DNA of 64,000 nt from an uncultured Prevotellaceae bacterium (lineage in GTDB: Bacteria; Bacteroidota; Bacteroidia; Bacteroidales; Bacteroidaceae), in NCBI GenBank assembly GCA_902774795.1, contig CACYKA010000006.1:1-64000 (forward strand). Reading direction: 5' to 3'. The translations under genes were made by a program, and so were the position numbers. Below, in pieces: positions 24,232 through 33,735 of the stretch (the first letter of the stretch is position 1; each line of letters opens with the position of its first letter). A model generated the notes under the pieces. It made no database searches, was not told the origin of the DNA, and saw nothing but the letters and a program-made list of their open reading frames with translations.

Positions 24232-27072
24232 TCACCTAGGCAACGTAATGGTAAACTCACTATAATTATCCTTGACGGACTGCATCTGTATGTCACCGCC
24301 GTGGTTCTGCACAATCTCACGACTCAGGTACAGGCCGACACCCGATGCCTCGCCTGTCGTCTTTGTCGTGAAGAACGGGTCGAATATCTTCTCCTTGATA
24401 GTATCCTCTATGCCTATACCATTGTCTCGGATTATGATGGATACACTATTCTTATTGACGACAGCCTTAAGGGATATCTCCGGTACGTAGGTACCAGGCT
24501 TTTCACGCTTAGCCTTCTTGACAACGGCATAGACGGCATTGGCCAGAATATTCATCACCATCCTGCTCAGCTGGGTGGCATTTCCGTTGATGCTTATTTC
24601 TCCGTCAGGAACATCGTACTCCGTCTTGATGCCATAAGTGTTGATGTCTTCGGCATAATAGGCTCCGAGTATGTCGAAGTCTTGTTTGAGCACTGATACC
24701 AATGACATTGGGACGATGCCGCCGGAACGGTCTTTAAGCATCTCCTCCATAGCCTTCAGCGTACGGGTGGTGTTCTGGCCGTGCTGGCTTACTTTCTGCA
24801 GATTGCCCCGCAACATGTCGAGTATGTCAACTGTATCTTCATAGTTCTCGTTGTCCATGTTGTCTTTGTCGTCTTCAATATTTGCCTCAATATCCTTGAC
24901 AAGACCTTCTGACAACTTCGAGAAGTTGTTGATATAGTTCAGCGGATTCAGAATGCGGTCAATAAGTCCCTGTGTCAGCTTACCGACGGTAGCCATTTTC
25001 TCCTGACGTATCAGTTCGTCCTGGGCGTTGCGGAGGTCGGCTGTGCGTTCCATAACGACACGTTCCAGCTTCTGTTTCTCCATATTAAGCCTGTGCAGAC
25101 GATAGCGGAAGACGAGCATTACCAGGCAGCCGAACAACAGGACATAGAGCACAGCCATATACCAACGCATATAGAAGGGGTAGGCTATGCTGAAGCTCAG
25201 GGTGGACACTTCAGACAGTTTGCCGGTGGCAAGCAAAGCCTGAACGGAGAGGTGGTAGGTGCCGTAGGAGAGATTAAGGTATTCAACATGAGTTTCCTCG
25301 TCCCAGGCACTCCATGAACCATTGTTAAGGCGATGACGATACAACGTTTTTCCTACTAATGGCACATGGGTCATAGCGAAGGTGAAACGGAGGTCTCTCT
25401 GGTCAGAATCCAAGTCGAGAAGTCCTTTCTGAATATTACCATATCCTCCCCACAGGACGCTGTCGCCATTCAACACAACGGAACGGAACAGCAATTCGGA
25501 CGTATGGGTCATGGCAGGATCCTTCTCCTGAAGGTTTATGACTGCCAGCCCGTCTTCAAGTCCCAGCCATACCTCCTTATCGTCATTGTAAATGGCACGG
25601 ATGGCATCATCGCTGAATGGGAACAGCTGCGTGTCGATGTCGTGCAACTTACGATTATACTTCCAACGATATAGCCTCTTACCCTCATTATTGGTCAGCC
25701 ACGTCACTCCCCTCTTGTCAATATGGGAGAACTGGGGATAGGGGAACGGGGTGGTTGCCATGATATTCATGACACAGATGGAGTCGTCAAGAGGTACGAG
25801 AGTCGAGATATTGTCCTCAGCATAATTGAGTTTATATGGCCTAAACAAAGACTGTTTATTCTCAGCCCGCCACACTTCGCCATACAGATTTCGCGCCCAG
25901 ATACGTCCCTTGCCATCCCGCCGGATGTTTTTCGTCATCTCAAGCTTGCATATTTTCTTACGGTTACCACCGTCACCCGTCATGGTATAGATACCATCCT
26001 GTTCACCTGTGTATATCACTCCGTCATAGTACATGATGCTGGTGGCACTCATAGTTGTCAGCTGTTTCGGTGCCCCTTCTCCTGAAATGCGAAATGTTCC
26101 GTTAGCAGTTGCGACATACATGGTGTTAGCAGCAATAGCAATGTCCCAACAAGCATGATTTATGCCAGAGACCATTTCCATGCGGCGTCCTACTTGTCGG
26201 AACAGTCCCGTAGTGGTTCCTACATATTTCCTGCCCATAAAGACTTCTAATGCTGTCACATCGCCTTTCAGTCCCTCATAGGAAGTGAACCGTGAATAGA
26301 TAGAAGGTATCTCTACGGCAAACACGCCATTGTCAGTGACTCCCCACACTAGGCCGTGGCCGTCATAGTCAATCCATGAAACATTGTTGTTGCAGAGTCC
26401 GTTATCTTCATTTAAGAAATAGAGCTCACGTCCGTCAGCATCGGTCACCGTAAGACCCCTACCCGACCGGACAAGTATCTTGCATCCGTTGTTCAGCTCC
26501 AGTTCCTGGGTTACATCCCTGAGTATGATGTCGTCACTTCTGCCGCTTTCTACAGCATCGACACTCACTATGTCGGTCAGTCCTTGGTTGCTCAATTTCT
26601 TGTCAACGAGCTTCTCCAAGACCACCTTGTTATTCTTCACCATATACATGTTACCGTCGTTGACGAGGAAATGCAGGAGACCGTTTTTCTCCCATATCTC
26701 TAATACCTCGCCACGGAACATGCCTGGTTTGGCCATCTGTCGCAGTGCCAGCTCGCCATTTTCCTTGGTTATGACCTTGCCGAAATAGTTGTAGCCGCCA
26801 ACCCATATAACGCCGTGGGCATCCTTATAGACCACGGTGATACGAGTAATGCCTGGATTGTGCAGCATGCGCCATTCAGCCTTGTCGTAATACATCAGAC
26901 CTTCGAAGTTGGCCACATAGACAGTGCCATCGCGACCAATTACCACATCGAAGTTGCTCTTGTTGCCATGGTATTCCTCTGCCGTAAAATTCCTCAGAAA
27001 CGGAAGTCCCTGTGCCATTGTCATACCAACGGCCAAGAGCCAACAGCCAATAGCCAATAACCTTCTTCTCAT
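24232..27072 (-). CDS. Membrane sensor kinase with beta-propeller sensor; phospho-acceptor His replaced by Asp
   Basis: 946 residues from the ATG at 27072, chosen because it begins the signal peptide MRRRLLAIGCWLLAVGMTMAQ and overlaps the upstream stop as ATGA. Periplasmic part: two-component propeller repeats and a Y_Y_Y-type domain. One membrane helix lies near residues 634-661, followed by a coiled coil (VVMERTADLRNAQDELIRQEK). The dimerisation helix reads KLTQGLIDRILNPLNYINNF where HisKA proteins read GIAHEIxNPL, so the His is Asp705. The ATPase domain is intact: NILANAVYAV, DNGIGI, FDPFFTTK, GVGLYLS. No receiver or response regulator is fused or adjacent. It could signal allosterically or pair with another kinase. 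A 7-bp repeat encodes part of the signal peptide. Confidence 0.88.
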   Translation of the reverse strand: MRRRLLAIGCWLLAVGMTMAQGLPFLRNFTAEEYHGNKSNFDVVIGRDGTVYVANFEGLMYYDKAEWRMLHNPGITRITVVYKDAHGVIWVGGYNYFGKVITKENGELALRQMAKPGMFRGEVLEIWEKNGLLHFLVNDGNMYMVKNNKVVLEKLVDKKLSNQGLTDIVSVDAVESGRSDDIILRDVTQELELNNGCKILVRSGRGLTVTDADGRELYFLNEDNGLCNNNVSWIDYDGHGLVWGVTDNGVFAVEIPSIYSRFTSYEGLKGDVTALEVFMGRKYVGTTTGLFRQVGRRMEMVSGINHACWDIAIAANTMYVATANGTFRISGEGAPKQLTTMSATSIMYYDGVIYTGEQDGIYTMTGDGGNRKKICKLEMTKNIRRDGKGRIWARNLYGEVWRAENKQSLFRPYKLNYAEDNISTLVPLDDSICVMNIMATTPFPYPQFSHIDKRGVTWLTNNEGKRLYRWKYNRKLHDIDTQLFPFSDDAIRAIYNDDKEVWLGLEDGLAVINLQEKDPAMTHTSELLFRSVVLNGDSVLWGGYGNIQKGLLDLDSDQRDLRFTFAMTHVPLVGKTLYRHRLNNGSWSAWDEETHVEYLNLSYGTYHLSVQALLATGKLSEVSTLSFSIAYPFYMRWYMAVLYVLLFGCLVMLVFRYRLHRLNMEKQKLERVVMERTADLRNAQDELIRQEKMATVGKLTQGLIDRILNPLNYINNFSKLSEGLVKDIEANIEDDKDNMDNENYEDTVDILDMLRGNLQKVSQHGQNTTRTLKAMEEMLKDRSGGIVPMSLVSVLKQDFDILGAYYAEDINTYGIKTEYDVPDGEISINGNATQLSRMVMNILANAVYAVVKKAKREKPGTYVPEISLKAVVNKNSVSIIIRDNGIGIEDTIKEKIFDPFFTTKTTGEASGVGLYLSREIVQNHGGDIQMQSVKDNYSEFTITLPR
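27032..27059. repeat. 7-bp tandem repeat (GCCAATA), 4 units, in a signal-peptide coding region
   Basis: GCCAAGA GCCAACA GCCAATA GCCAATA encodes, on the minus strand, LLAIGCWLLAVG of the sensor kinase signal peptide. A single-unit change would abolish the protein. Confidence 0.9.
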
Positions 27073-28652
27073 CGCTTCACCTCCTTCCCGTTGATGAACG
27101 ATTCGTAGGGAACGTTCTTTCCGATGTAGTAGTTCCACTCTTCGGTAGTGAGATTGCGCTTCAGCTTCTTCTTCAGCACATCTACCATAACGGGCACTGA
27201 TAACAATGCTTCCGTAACGACTCCTTCCTGATCACCAATCCATATTGACTCCTTTTTCTTGTCATAGCAGAAGTCCATTATCCATGAGTTCGTTGTCACC
27301 ATCGTTGTCGGCTCTATCTTCTCGCTGGCAGTGTTCCAGAACTTCACAGTGCCGTCATAGCTTGATGTCAACAGTTTGTAGCTGTTCAGTTTTATTTGCG
27401 AGATGCGCGACAGATGTCCGACAAGTTTTGTGATTTTCGATGTCTTCTCGTTAAACAGATATACTGTTCCGTCGCTCATGCCATAAACCTGCTGCTTGCT
27501 GTTCTTCGAACTGGCAAAGGCTGTCACACGCCCTGATACGGGATTAGCGGAAGTAGATATCTCATTTATGCCCTTTACCAGATGCTGCCTACCCTTGTCG
27601 TCAAAAAGAATCGGTAAGTTATTATAGCGGCTCCAGCATGTTATGCGGAAATTGAGATTGTGACTGGCAACAATCTTCTTTTCATTGATATTATAAAATG
27701 CCAGTCCATTATTGCTAGCCACCAGCAATGTATTGTCGTCAAACGAGGTAACGAACATCGGATTTTCAATACCCGTCAGAGGTATCACCCTAGGAGTGCC
27801 CTTTTCAAAACAGACCAAACTACCATTACGACTTACGACGGCAAAAAACGTTCCGTCTTTATTCACATAGGCACTGCGAAAGTCGTATTTCGAGTCACCG
27901 AAAAGGGTTTTACTGACGAGCCTGTCACCCTGCTTATGGTGTGTCATGACAGTGCCGTATGAATCAGCTGTAATAATCCTTTCTTCCTTTGCCGGCAGGT
28001 CGTACACACACATCACCGCGCCTCGGTGTTTGGGGTAATTGCGCATACCCTGACTCGTCAGCAGCAGCGACTGGAATACGGCAGGATAATACACATCGCC
28101 CTTATAGCGGGTAGTATAGAGATATGAAGCGTATGCCAGCAGGGTAGCCAGTTCGGAATTGCCCGACATCTCCTCAGCCATAGCCACCGACCCCAGGGAA
28201 CGTCCTAATGCGATATAGCTCAAGGTGTCGGCCACACGCTTTGAGCATTCTGCCTGAACACGCTGGTGTTCGGCCATCAGCCTCTCGTTTTCCGCCACAT
28301 GGCGTGCTTCCTGAGCCTGCTGTTCTGACACCACGGCCTTATGCTGTGCTTCCAAGGCATTCTGGCGCTCCACCTCTGCACGCTGCCTCATATCGTCAGC
28401 CATGCGTTGCTGCTGGAGAGCCTCTTCACGCTGTTCGTCAGAAATTTCCTTCTGCTGAAAGGCGATGTCCTCCATCTGATTACTGATGCTGCGCAGTACC
28501 ACAGAACGCTTCTGGTCTTTTTGCAACCCAGCAATCTGCGACTCCATCTCTGAAACACGTTTGTGCTCAGAGTACCAACCAACGATACCTGCTGCGGTTG
28601 CCCCCAGCAAGACCAGTCCGATAATACCTTCTGCTATAACTCTTTTATTCAC
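27069..28652 (-). CDS. Membrane-anchored coiled-coil protein with WD40-like propeller
   Basis: 527 residues. An N-terminal membrane helix (IIGLVLLGATAAGIVGW) is followed by a ~110-residue Gln/Glu/Ala-rich coiled coil (EEALQQQRMADDMRQRAEVERQ...), a helical segment (LGSVAMAEEMSGNSELATLLAYASYLY) and WD40-type repeats (GHLSRISQIKLNSYKLLTSSYDGTVKFWN). It ends with LTTEEWNYYIGKNVPYESF, a tail seen after WD40 propellers in many Bacteroidota proteins. It is probably a periplasm-facing scaffold or sensor. It is first in the NRPS operon with its own consensus promoter; the stop overlaps the kinase start by 4 bp, implying translational coupling. The exact function is unknown. Confidence 0.8.
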   Translation of the reverse strand: MNKRVIAEGIIGLVLLGATAAGIVGWYSEHKRVSEMESQIAGLQKDQKRSVVLRSISNQMEDIAFQQKEISDEQREEALQQQRMADDMRQRAEVERQNALEAQHKAVVSEQQAQEARHVAENERLMAEHQRVQAECSKRVADTLSYIALGRSLGSVAMAEEMSGNSELATLLAYASYLYTTRYKGDVYYPAVFQSLLLTSQGMRNYPKHRGAVMCVYDLPAKEERIITADSYGTVMTHHKQGDRLVSKTLFGDSKYDFRSAYVNKDGTFFAVVSRNGSLVCFEKGTPRVIPLTGIENPMFVTSFDDNTLLVASNNGLAFYNINEKKIVASHNLNFRITCWSRYNNLPILFDDKGRQHLVKGINEISTSANPVSGRVTAFASSKNSKQQVYGMSDGTVYLFNEKTSKITKLVGHLSRISQIKLNSYKLLTSSYDGTVKFWNTASEKIEPTTMVTTNSWIMDFCYDKKKESIWIGDQEGVVTEALLSVPVMVDVLKKKLKRNLTTEEWNYYIGKNVPYESFINGKEVKR

Positions 28653-28671
28653 AGTTCCTTTATAACCGGTG

Positions 28672-28703
28672 CAAAGATATACATTTTGTTTCTAATATCC
28701 AAA
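28672..28703 (-). promoter_or_regulatory. Promoter of the NRPS operon
   Basis: Minus strand: TTTG (28703-28700), a 20-bp spacer and TATCTTTG (28679-28672), an exact match to the Bacteroidota housekeeping promoter, ~20-27 bp from the start at 28652. The leader is therefore very short. Confidence 0.8.
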
Positions 28704-28760
28704 TTTTTACGCAATTTTCAACACAAATAATACATTTGAACAACCTGGCAGATTCGACAC

Positions 28761-28797
28761 AAAGAAAAAGAGGACAGGTGCCTGTGCATCTGTCCTC
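28761..28797 (-). terminator. Terminator of the SusCD/fasciclin operon
   Basis: In the leftward transcript GAGGACAG (28797-28790), a 12-nt loop and CTGTCCTC (28777-28770) form an 8-bp stem followed by TTTTTCTTTG. It lies 27 bp after the SusD stop and separates the xylan locus from the NRPS operon. Confidence 0.85.
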
Positions 28798-28823
28798 CCC
28801 TATTGTTTTACCAAAACCTTTTC

Positions 28824-30548
28824 TTATTTCGCCTTCGTTTCAATTGGCAAATACCAATTGTCACGGTTCAGGAGCTTGTTGTAAAGGTCGTCATTCTTCA
28901 GACCGTAGCGCTTAGAGATTGGATCAGCGAGATAGCTGTTATCGTTACGTCTCATTGCAATACGCATGAGGGTATAGTAACGCTGTCCTTCGAAAGCAGT
29001 CTCCAGAGCCATTTCCTTCACGATAAGGTCCTCTACCATAACAATAGAGTCTGTTGTCGCTGTAAGGGTCGGCTTTATGACATACTCCTTGTCACACTCT
29101 GAATCACCGCAGCCGCGTCCGTGAATACCAATGGTATTGTTGGTTGTGAAGGCATCGTTAGAGAAGTTGATGAGTTCACCGGCTGCATCACGCTCTGCCT
29201 TATGGATACGCACTGCATTCTCTTCGTTCCTCAGACCGTACTTAAGCACTGCGAAAGCTGAGTTTACATAGCCACAACGGCACAGAGCCTCAGCGAAGAG
29301 CAGGTAGATATAATGTGAACGATACATACCTACGAGACCAGTCGGGAGTTTCGTAATCATATTTCTCTCAGAAGAGTAATCGGATGTGATATCCTGGTTC
29401 ACAACGTACTGCCTGTAAGAGCCATAGAGACGGAGATCGCCTGCTGCAAGAGCACCCTGAGAAAGATTATCCTTCGGAGCGCGTATGGTATCCTTCTTCG
29501 TTGGTGATACCACGTACTCCATCACATAGTCTTCTGCCCTGGATATAGACCTCATTGCCACAGAAGGGATGGCCTGAGCATAGTAGTTATTGTTCTCAAC
29601 AGAGCTATAAACCATGTTTATGAGACTCTTAACACCATAGAACTCAGAATCCTCCATAGGTATGAATGATATAACAGAGGGAGCATCAGAATCAGTAACA
29701 GTACTTGTGAAGCTATTGCCTATACCACCTTTTGAGAAGTCATAGTCGCCATCAACACTCCATGACATACGTCCCCTACCTGTTGTAATAGGATTGCTTG
29801 TCTTGGTCAGATAGTCGTGCAGGTAGGTAGCTGCCTCACTATAGCGTCCTGCCCACAGGCACATCTCACCCAGGATGACCCTAAGAGGAATGAAGAACTT
29901 CTTTGAATCAAAGCCGTTTACAGAGCCATACTGCGGATATTCTATATCTGCATCGTCCTTTGAACCAACATACTGACTCAGGTCGTTGATGAAGTAGTCA
30001 CATATACCCTGAATATCGGTGTACTGCGAGTTCATAGCATCCTGTGCCGACTCAACCGTAAGCAGAGGTTCCAGAACGAGAGGCACCTTGCCATAAATCT
30101 TTGCCAGCTGCAAGTATGTCCAAGCGCGGAACACCTTTACGGCAATATATTCGTTGCGGAAATACTTCTTTGACATTCTCTCTGCATCAGGATTGACATT
30201 TGCAATATAGTAATTACAGTTGTTTACCACAGCATAGAAATCACTGATGCGGTTATACATATTCTGCTTATCAGAAGCAGGTACGGCAACGATACCCTGT
30301 ACGTCCGTCGTAGCCCTGTCAGTTATCTGCATGAGGTCACCACGCAGTTCTCCGAGAAGTACCGTTCTGTCTGCAACTACCTGTAACTGACGTATGATAC
30401 CCATGACACTGTACAGTGTATCCTCTGGAGTATCTAACTTGTTGTCTTCTGCGAACTCTACCAACTCAGAGTCCGTTTCGAGCATCTTCCCACATGACAT
30501 GAAGGAGAGGAGCAAAAGCAATATTAATATCTTGTCTTTCATTTTCAT
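28824..30548 (-). CDS. SusD/RagB family surface glycan-binding lipoprotein
   Basis: 574 residues. The lipoprotein signal ILILLLLLSFMSCGKMLE has its Cys at 19, followed by a TPR-rich SusD fold (NNCNYYIANVNPD, FRAWTYLQLAKIYGKVPLV, YLLFAEALCRCGY) and the family C-terminus with FEGQRYYTLMRIAMRRND. SusD proteins cap the SusC pore and bind oligosaccharide. It is paired with the SusC at 30565-33729 and is the last gene of its operon, ahead of the terminator. Confidence 0.92.
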   Translation of the reverse strand: MKMKDKILILLLLLSFMSCGKMLETDSELVEFAEDNKLDTPEDTLYSVMGIIRQLQVVADRTVLLGELRGDLMQITDRATTDVQGIVAVPASDKQNMYNRISDFYAVVNNCNYYIANVNPDAERMSKKYFRNEYIAVKVFRAWTYLQLAKIYGKVPLVLEPLLTVESAQDAMNSQYTDIQGICDYFINDLSQYVGSKDDADIEYPQYGSVNGFDSKKFFIPLRVILGEMCLWAGRYSEAATYLHDYLTKTSNPITTGRGRMSWSVDGDYDFSKGGIGNSFTSTVTDSDAPSVISFIPMEDSEFYGVKSLINMVYSSVENNNYYAQAIPSVAMRSISRAEDYVMEYVVSPTKKDTIRAPKDNLSQGALAAGDLRLYGSYRQYVVNQDITSDYSSERNMITKLPTGLVGMYRSHYIYLLFAEALCRCGYVNSAFAVLKYGLRNEENAVRIHKAERDAAGELINFSNDAFTTNNTIGIHGRGCGDSECDKEYVIKPTLTATTDSIVMVEDLIVKEMALETAFEGQRYYTLMRIAMRRNDNSYLADPISKRYGLKNDDLYNKLLNRDNWYLPIETKAK

Positions 30549-30564
30549 CTTTACATTAAATATT

Positions 30565-33500
30565 TTACAGATTTACTTTCACACCCATTGCAAAAGAGCG
30601 GCTCTTTCCGAGCAGTCCTCTGTCAATTCCCTGATACAGGGCATTGCCTGATGCCGTGCAGTCAGGATCGCTGCCAAGGTACTTTGTTATCGTAAACACA
30701 TTGTTTATAGCACCCCATACCGTGATACCCTGCAAGAAGGTACTATTGATAGGTATGGCATACGACAATGTCACATTAGAGAACTTCAGGTAGCTACCAT
30801 CCTCAATCCATCTGTCAGAGAAACGGCTGTTGCCGTGAGGATCCTGATAAGACAATCTCGGCATATCAGTTACCTGGCCTTCTGTTGTCCATCTGCTGTT
30901 CATAGCACTTGTCTGGTTGTAGAAGTACTTACCACTTTCCAGAATGCTGCGTTCGTAGTTATATATATCGTTACCTATTGAGTATGTGAATGCCATGTCG
31001 AGTGTGAAACGCTTCCAGTTAAGATGGCTGCGGAAGTTACCGTAGATATCTGGGTTAGGATTACCTATCACTACCCTATCGTCGTCGGAGATAATTCCGT
31101 CGCCGTTAGTATCCTGGAACTTCATGTCACCAGCCTGGAAAGCAATAGCCCTGCCTGTATTGTCGAGGAACACCTTTCCGTCGGCCTTAGCCTCTGCCTC
31201 TGTAGCGTACACTCCGTTAGTCCTGAATCCATAGAACTGAGCTATTGGGCTGCCTACCTCTGAGATGATAGTTGCTCCATACGCTGAGCTCAGCATACTT
31301 GATGTGCCGTTTCCGAGGTCAGTAAGCTTATTCTTATAGTGTCCCATAGTGGCTCCAACTTCCCACTTCCAGTCCTTGGTATTGAGTACCTTCACATCAA
31401 AACTGAGGTCGAAACCTGTATTACGCAGCTTTCCACCATTGGTCCAGTTCTCATGCAGTCCGCTAGTCCATGCTACCTGCTGCAGTGTCAGCAGGTCGGA
31501 TGTCCATGAAGCGAAGTAGTTAAAGCCTACATGCAAGCGGTTATTCAGGAGATTGCTCTCGAAACCTACATTAAACCTGCGTGTTGTCTCCCACTTCAGT
31601 GTGCTGTTACCAACGTTACCGAAGAGCAGGCCGGTCAGGGTAGCTCCCATCATAGACTTTGACACGAAATAAGAGCGTGATGCGGTATCGTTGATATTAT
31701 CGTTACCGGTAATTTCAAATCCCATATTCAGGCGGAGATAGTCAATCATTTTGGCACCTGCCATCCATGACTCATTGCTCATTACCCACGAACCCTGGAA
31801 ACTTGGGAAGAAGCCCCAACGGGCACCGAACAGTTTCATTGCGCTTGCATCATCACCGAAACGAGAAGAAGCCTGTGAAGCAAGTGATGCCGAAACATAG
31901 TACTTCTCAGCATAGTTATAGTCCGCTGCCAAGTACCATGTAAAGTCAGAGTACTTGTCGTCAGCACCTATCGTTGACTTATAAGACAATGCCGAAGACA
32001 TATTAGGAGTCTTGTCATTACCAGTGTTATAACCTTTCTGGATATTCATCTTATAGCGATTGTTCATATAACGGATACCACCATATGCCTTGATGAAGTT
32101 CGCTCCATAGCGGTTTTTCCATGTCAGCCTTGTATCAGACTGGATAGAATTCTGCCTTGTTGCAAGAGAAGACACAGTATTATTCACATATACCCTGTCT
32201 GTCAGGTCAGGAACCCTAAACAGAGGAACGCCAGCGATTGGAAGATAGTAGTTCTCATTGGTATTCACCAAAGAGAAGTTAAAGTCTTCAGATACTGTGA
32301 AGTATTTGTTAATCTTATAACTTGGAGCTATGGTGAACGTCACGAGACGGTTACCAAAGGTATTCTTGTTACGTCCGTCACCATTATCAAGTATGCTGTT
32401 AGGGTTAGCAAGACTTCTGTCACTCGTAATAATATAGTCCTCCAGATAGTCATCAGCCTCAGCAAGATATTCACTCTTATTACCGCTTATATCATACGCG
32501 TACGGAGAGAGGAACGGAGCCTTAACCATTGCGAGGAAATTAGGTGCCGTCAGTGTGGTATTATCCACATTGGCGCTGACACCGACATCTCTCAGGTCAC
32601 GCTTTACATCACTGAAAGATGCATCAAAACGTACATTCAGGTTACGTATAATCTCGATATCTGTATTCAGACGCATATCGAAACGTGAGAAATCGTTGCC
32701 CTTGAGAGTACTCTTGCCATCAGTATATCCTACCGAGAGGTTATAGCTTGCTACATCGTCACCACCCTGCACGTTAATGCCGTAGGTCTGTGCAAATGCA
32801 TTACGATATACCTCTTTCTTCCAGTCTGTCTGGTTATGATACTGAGGATAGTAATAATAACTTGGGTCAGAAACCATGAACTTCATATTACTGATATCCT
32901 CGACCTTTGCCGACAACATTTCACTGGCGTAGGTACGGTAGTCCTCTGCCACCATCATAGTCGGAGTACGTGGGATTGAAGTAAACTTAGCACCTATCGT
33001 AACATCAATCTTCGTGGTCATGCTCTTGTTGCGCTTTGTTTTTATGAGCACAACGCCATTGGCACCTTTCGCACCATAGATAGCAGTACCATTCTTCATT
33101 ACTTCCACGCTCTCGATGTCATTGATGTTGATGTTTGCCAGCAGGTTATTGAAATAACCGTCATGGATCATTGTCCTGTCATACATCATATCCATGATAA
33201 CACCGTCAACCACGACGAGCGGCTGCGCATTGGCGTTAAGACTGTTAAGACCATTGATGAACATGACATTTCCCAGTCCGTCATTGCCGCCTCTTCCTAC
33301 AGCGTGTACTTCAGAATTCAGCCTTGACTGGATAAATGGATCAACAGATGCCTCGACACTGTTTTCGAAGCCCTTAGTTCCTGAGGTCCTGTTACCAGAG
33401 GTATATCCCTTGTAATTTGAAGAGAAAGCATCTCTGTATAACTGTGCATCAACATGCGCCGGATCCTTTCCAATGGCCATCTGTAGAGGAGCACATCCGT

Positions 33501-33729
33501 CAAGGGTGATATATACGCTGCTAACATATTCTGGTACATCCTTCATGAGGTATATACCTTCAGCATTTGTCATTGCGGTGTAACGTTCATCACCGTATGC
33601 TCTCACCTGGGCACCCGCAATAGGATTACCTGTAGCAGCATCAGTCACCTTTCCTCCTATTTCCTTTGCTTGCAAGAAGGAAACGGAAGTCAATGCAAAT
33701 GTCAGTGTAATTATATATTTCTTATTCAT
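30565..33729 (-). CDS. SusC/RagA family TonB-linked outer-membrane transporter
   Basis: 1054 residues: signal peptide (ends FLQA), carboxypeptidase-like regulatory domain (EIGGKVTDAATGNPIAGAQVRAYGDERYTAMTNAEG), plug (FINGLNSLNANAQPLVVVDGV, VEVMKNGTAIYGAKGANGVVLIKTK) and a 22-strand type barrel. It imports oligosaccharides captured by SusD. Compared with the usual SusC it has a long stretch after the regulatory domain (KGFENSVEASVDPFIQ) and no clear STN domain. It is 6 bp downstream of a fasciclin-domain gene. Confidence 0.92.
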   Translation of the reverse strand: MNKKYIITLTFALTSVSFLQAKEIGGKVTDAATGNPIAGAQVRAYGDERYTAMTNAEGIYLMKDVPEYVSSVYITLDGCAPLQMAIGKDPAHVDAQLYRDAFSSNYKGYTSGNRTSGTKGFENSVEASVDPFIQSRLNSEVHAVGRGGNDGLGNVMFINGLNSLNANAQPLVVVDGVIMDMMYDRTMIHDGYFNNLLANININDIESVEVMKNGTAIYGAKGANGVVLIKTKRNKSMTTKIDVTIGAKFTSIPRTPTMMVAEDYRTYASEMLSAKVEDISNMKFMVSDPSYYYYPQYHNQTDWKKEVYRNAFAQTYGINVQGGDDVASYNLSVGYTDGKSTLKGNDFSRFDMRLNTDIEIIRNLNVRFDASFSDVKRDLRDVGVSANVDNTTLTAPNFLAMVKAPFLSPYAYDISGNKSEYLAEADDYLEDYIITSDRSLANPNSILDNGDGRNKNTFGNRLVTFTIAPSYKINKYFTVSEDFNFSLVNTNENYYLPIAGVPLFRVPDLTDRVYVNNTVSSLATRQNSIQSDTRLTWKNRYGANFIKAYGGIRYMNNRYKMNIQKGYNTGNDKTPNMSSALSYKSTIGADDKYSDFTWYLAADYNYAEKYYVSASLASQASSRFGDDASAMKLFGARWGFFPSFQGSWVMSNESWMAGAKMIDYLRLNMGFEITGNDNINDTASRSYFVSKSMMGATLTGLLFGNVGNSTLKWETTRRFNVGFESNLLNNRLHVGFNYFASWTSDLLTLQQVAWTSGLHENWTNGGKLRNTGFDLSFDVKVLNTKDWKWEVGATMGHYKNKLTDLGNGTSSMLSSAYGATIISEVGSPIAQFYGFRTNGVYATEAEAKADGKVFLDNTGRAIAFQAGDMKFQDTNGDGIISDDDRVVIGNPNPDIYGNFRSHLNWKRFTLDMAFTYSIGNDIYNYERSILESGKYFYNQTSAMNSRWTTEGQVTDMPRLSYQDPHGNSRFSDRWIEDGSYLKFSNVTLSYAIPINSTFLQGITVWGAINNVFTITKYLGSDPDCTASGNALYQGIDRGLLGKSRSFAMGVKVNL

Positions 33730-33735
33730 AGCGAG

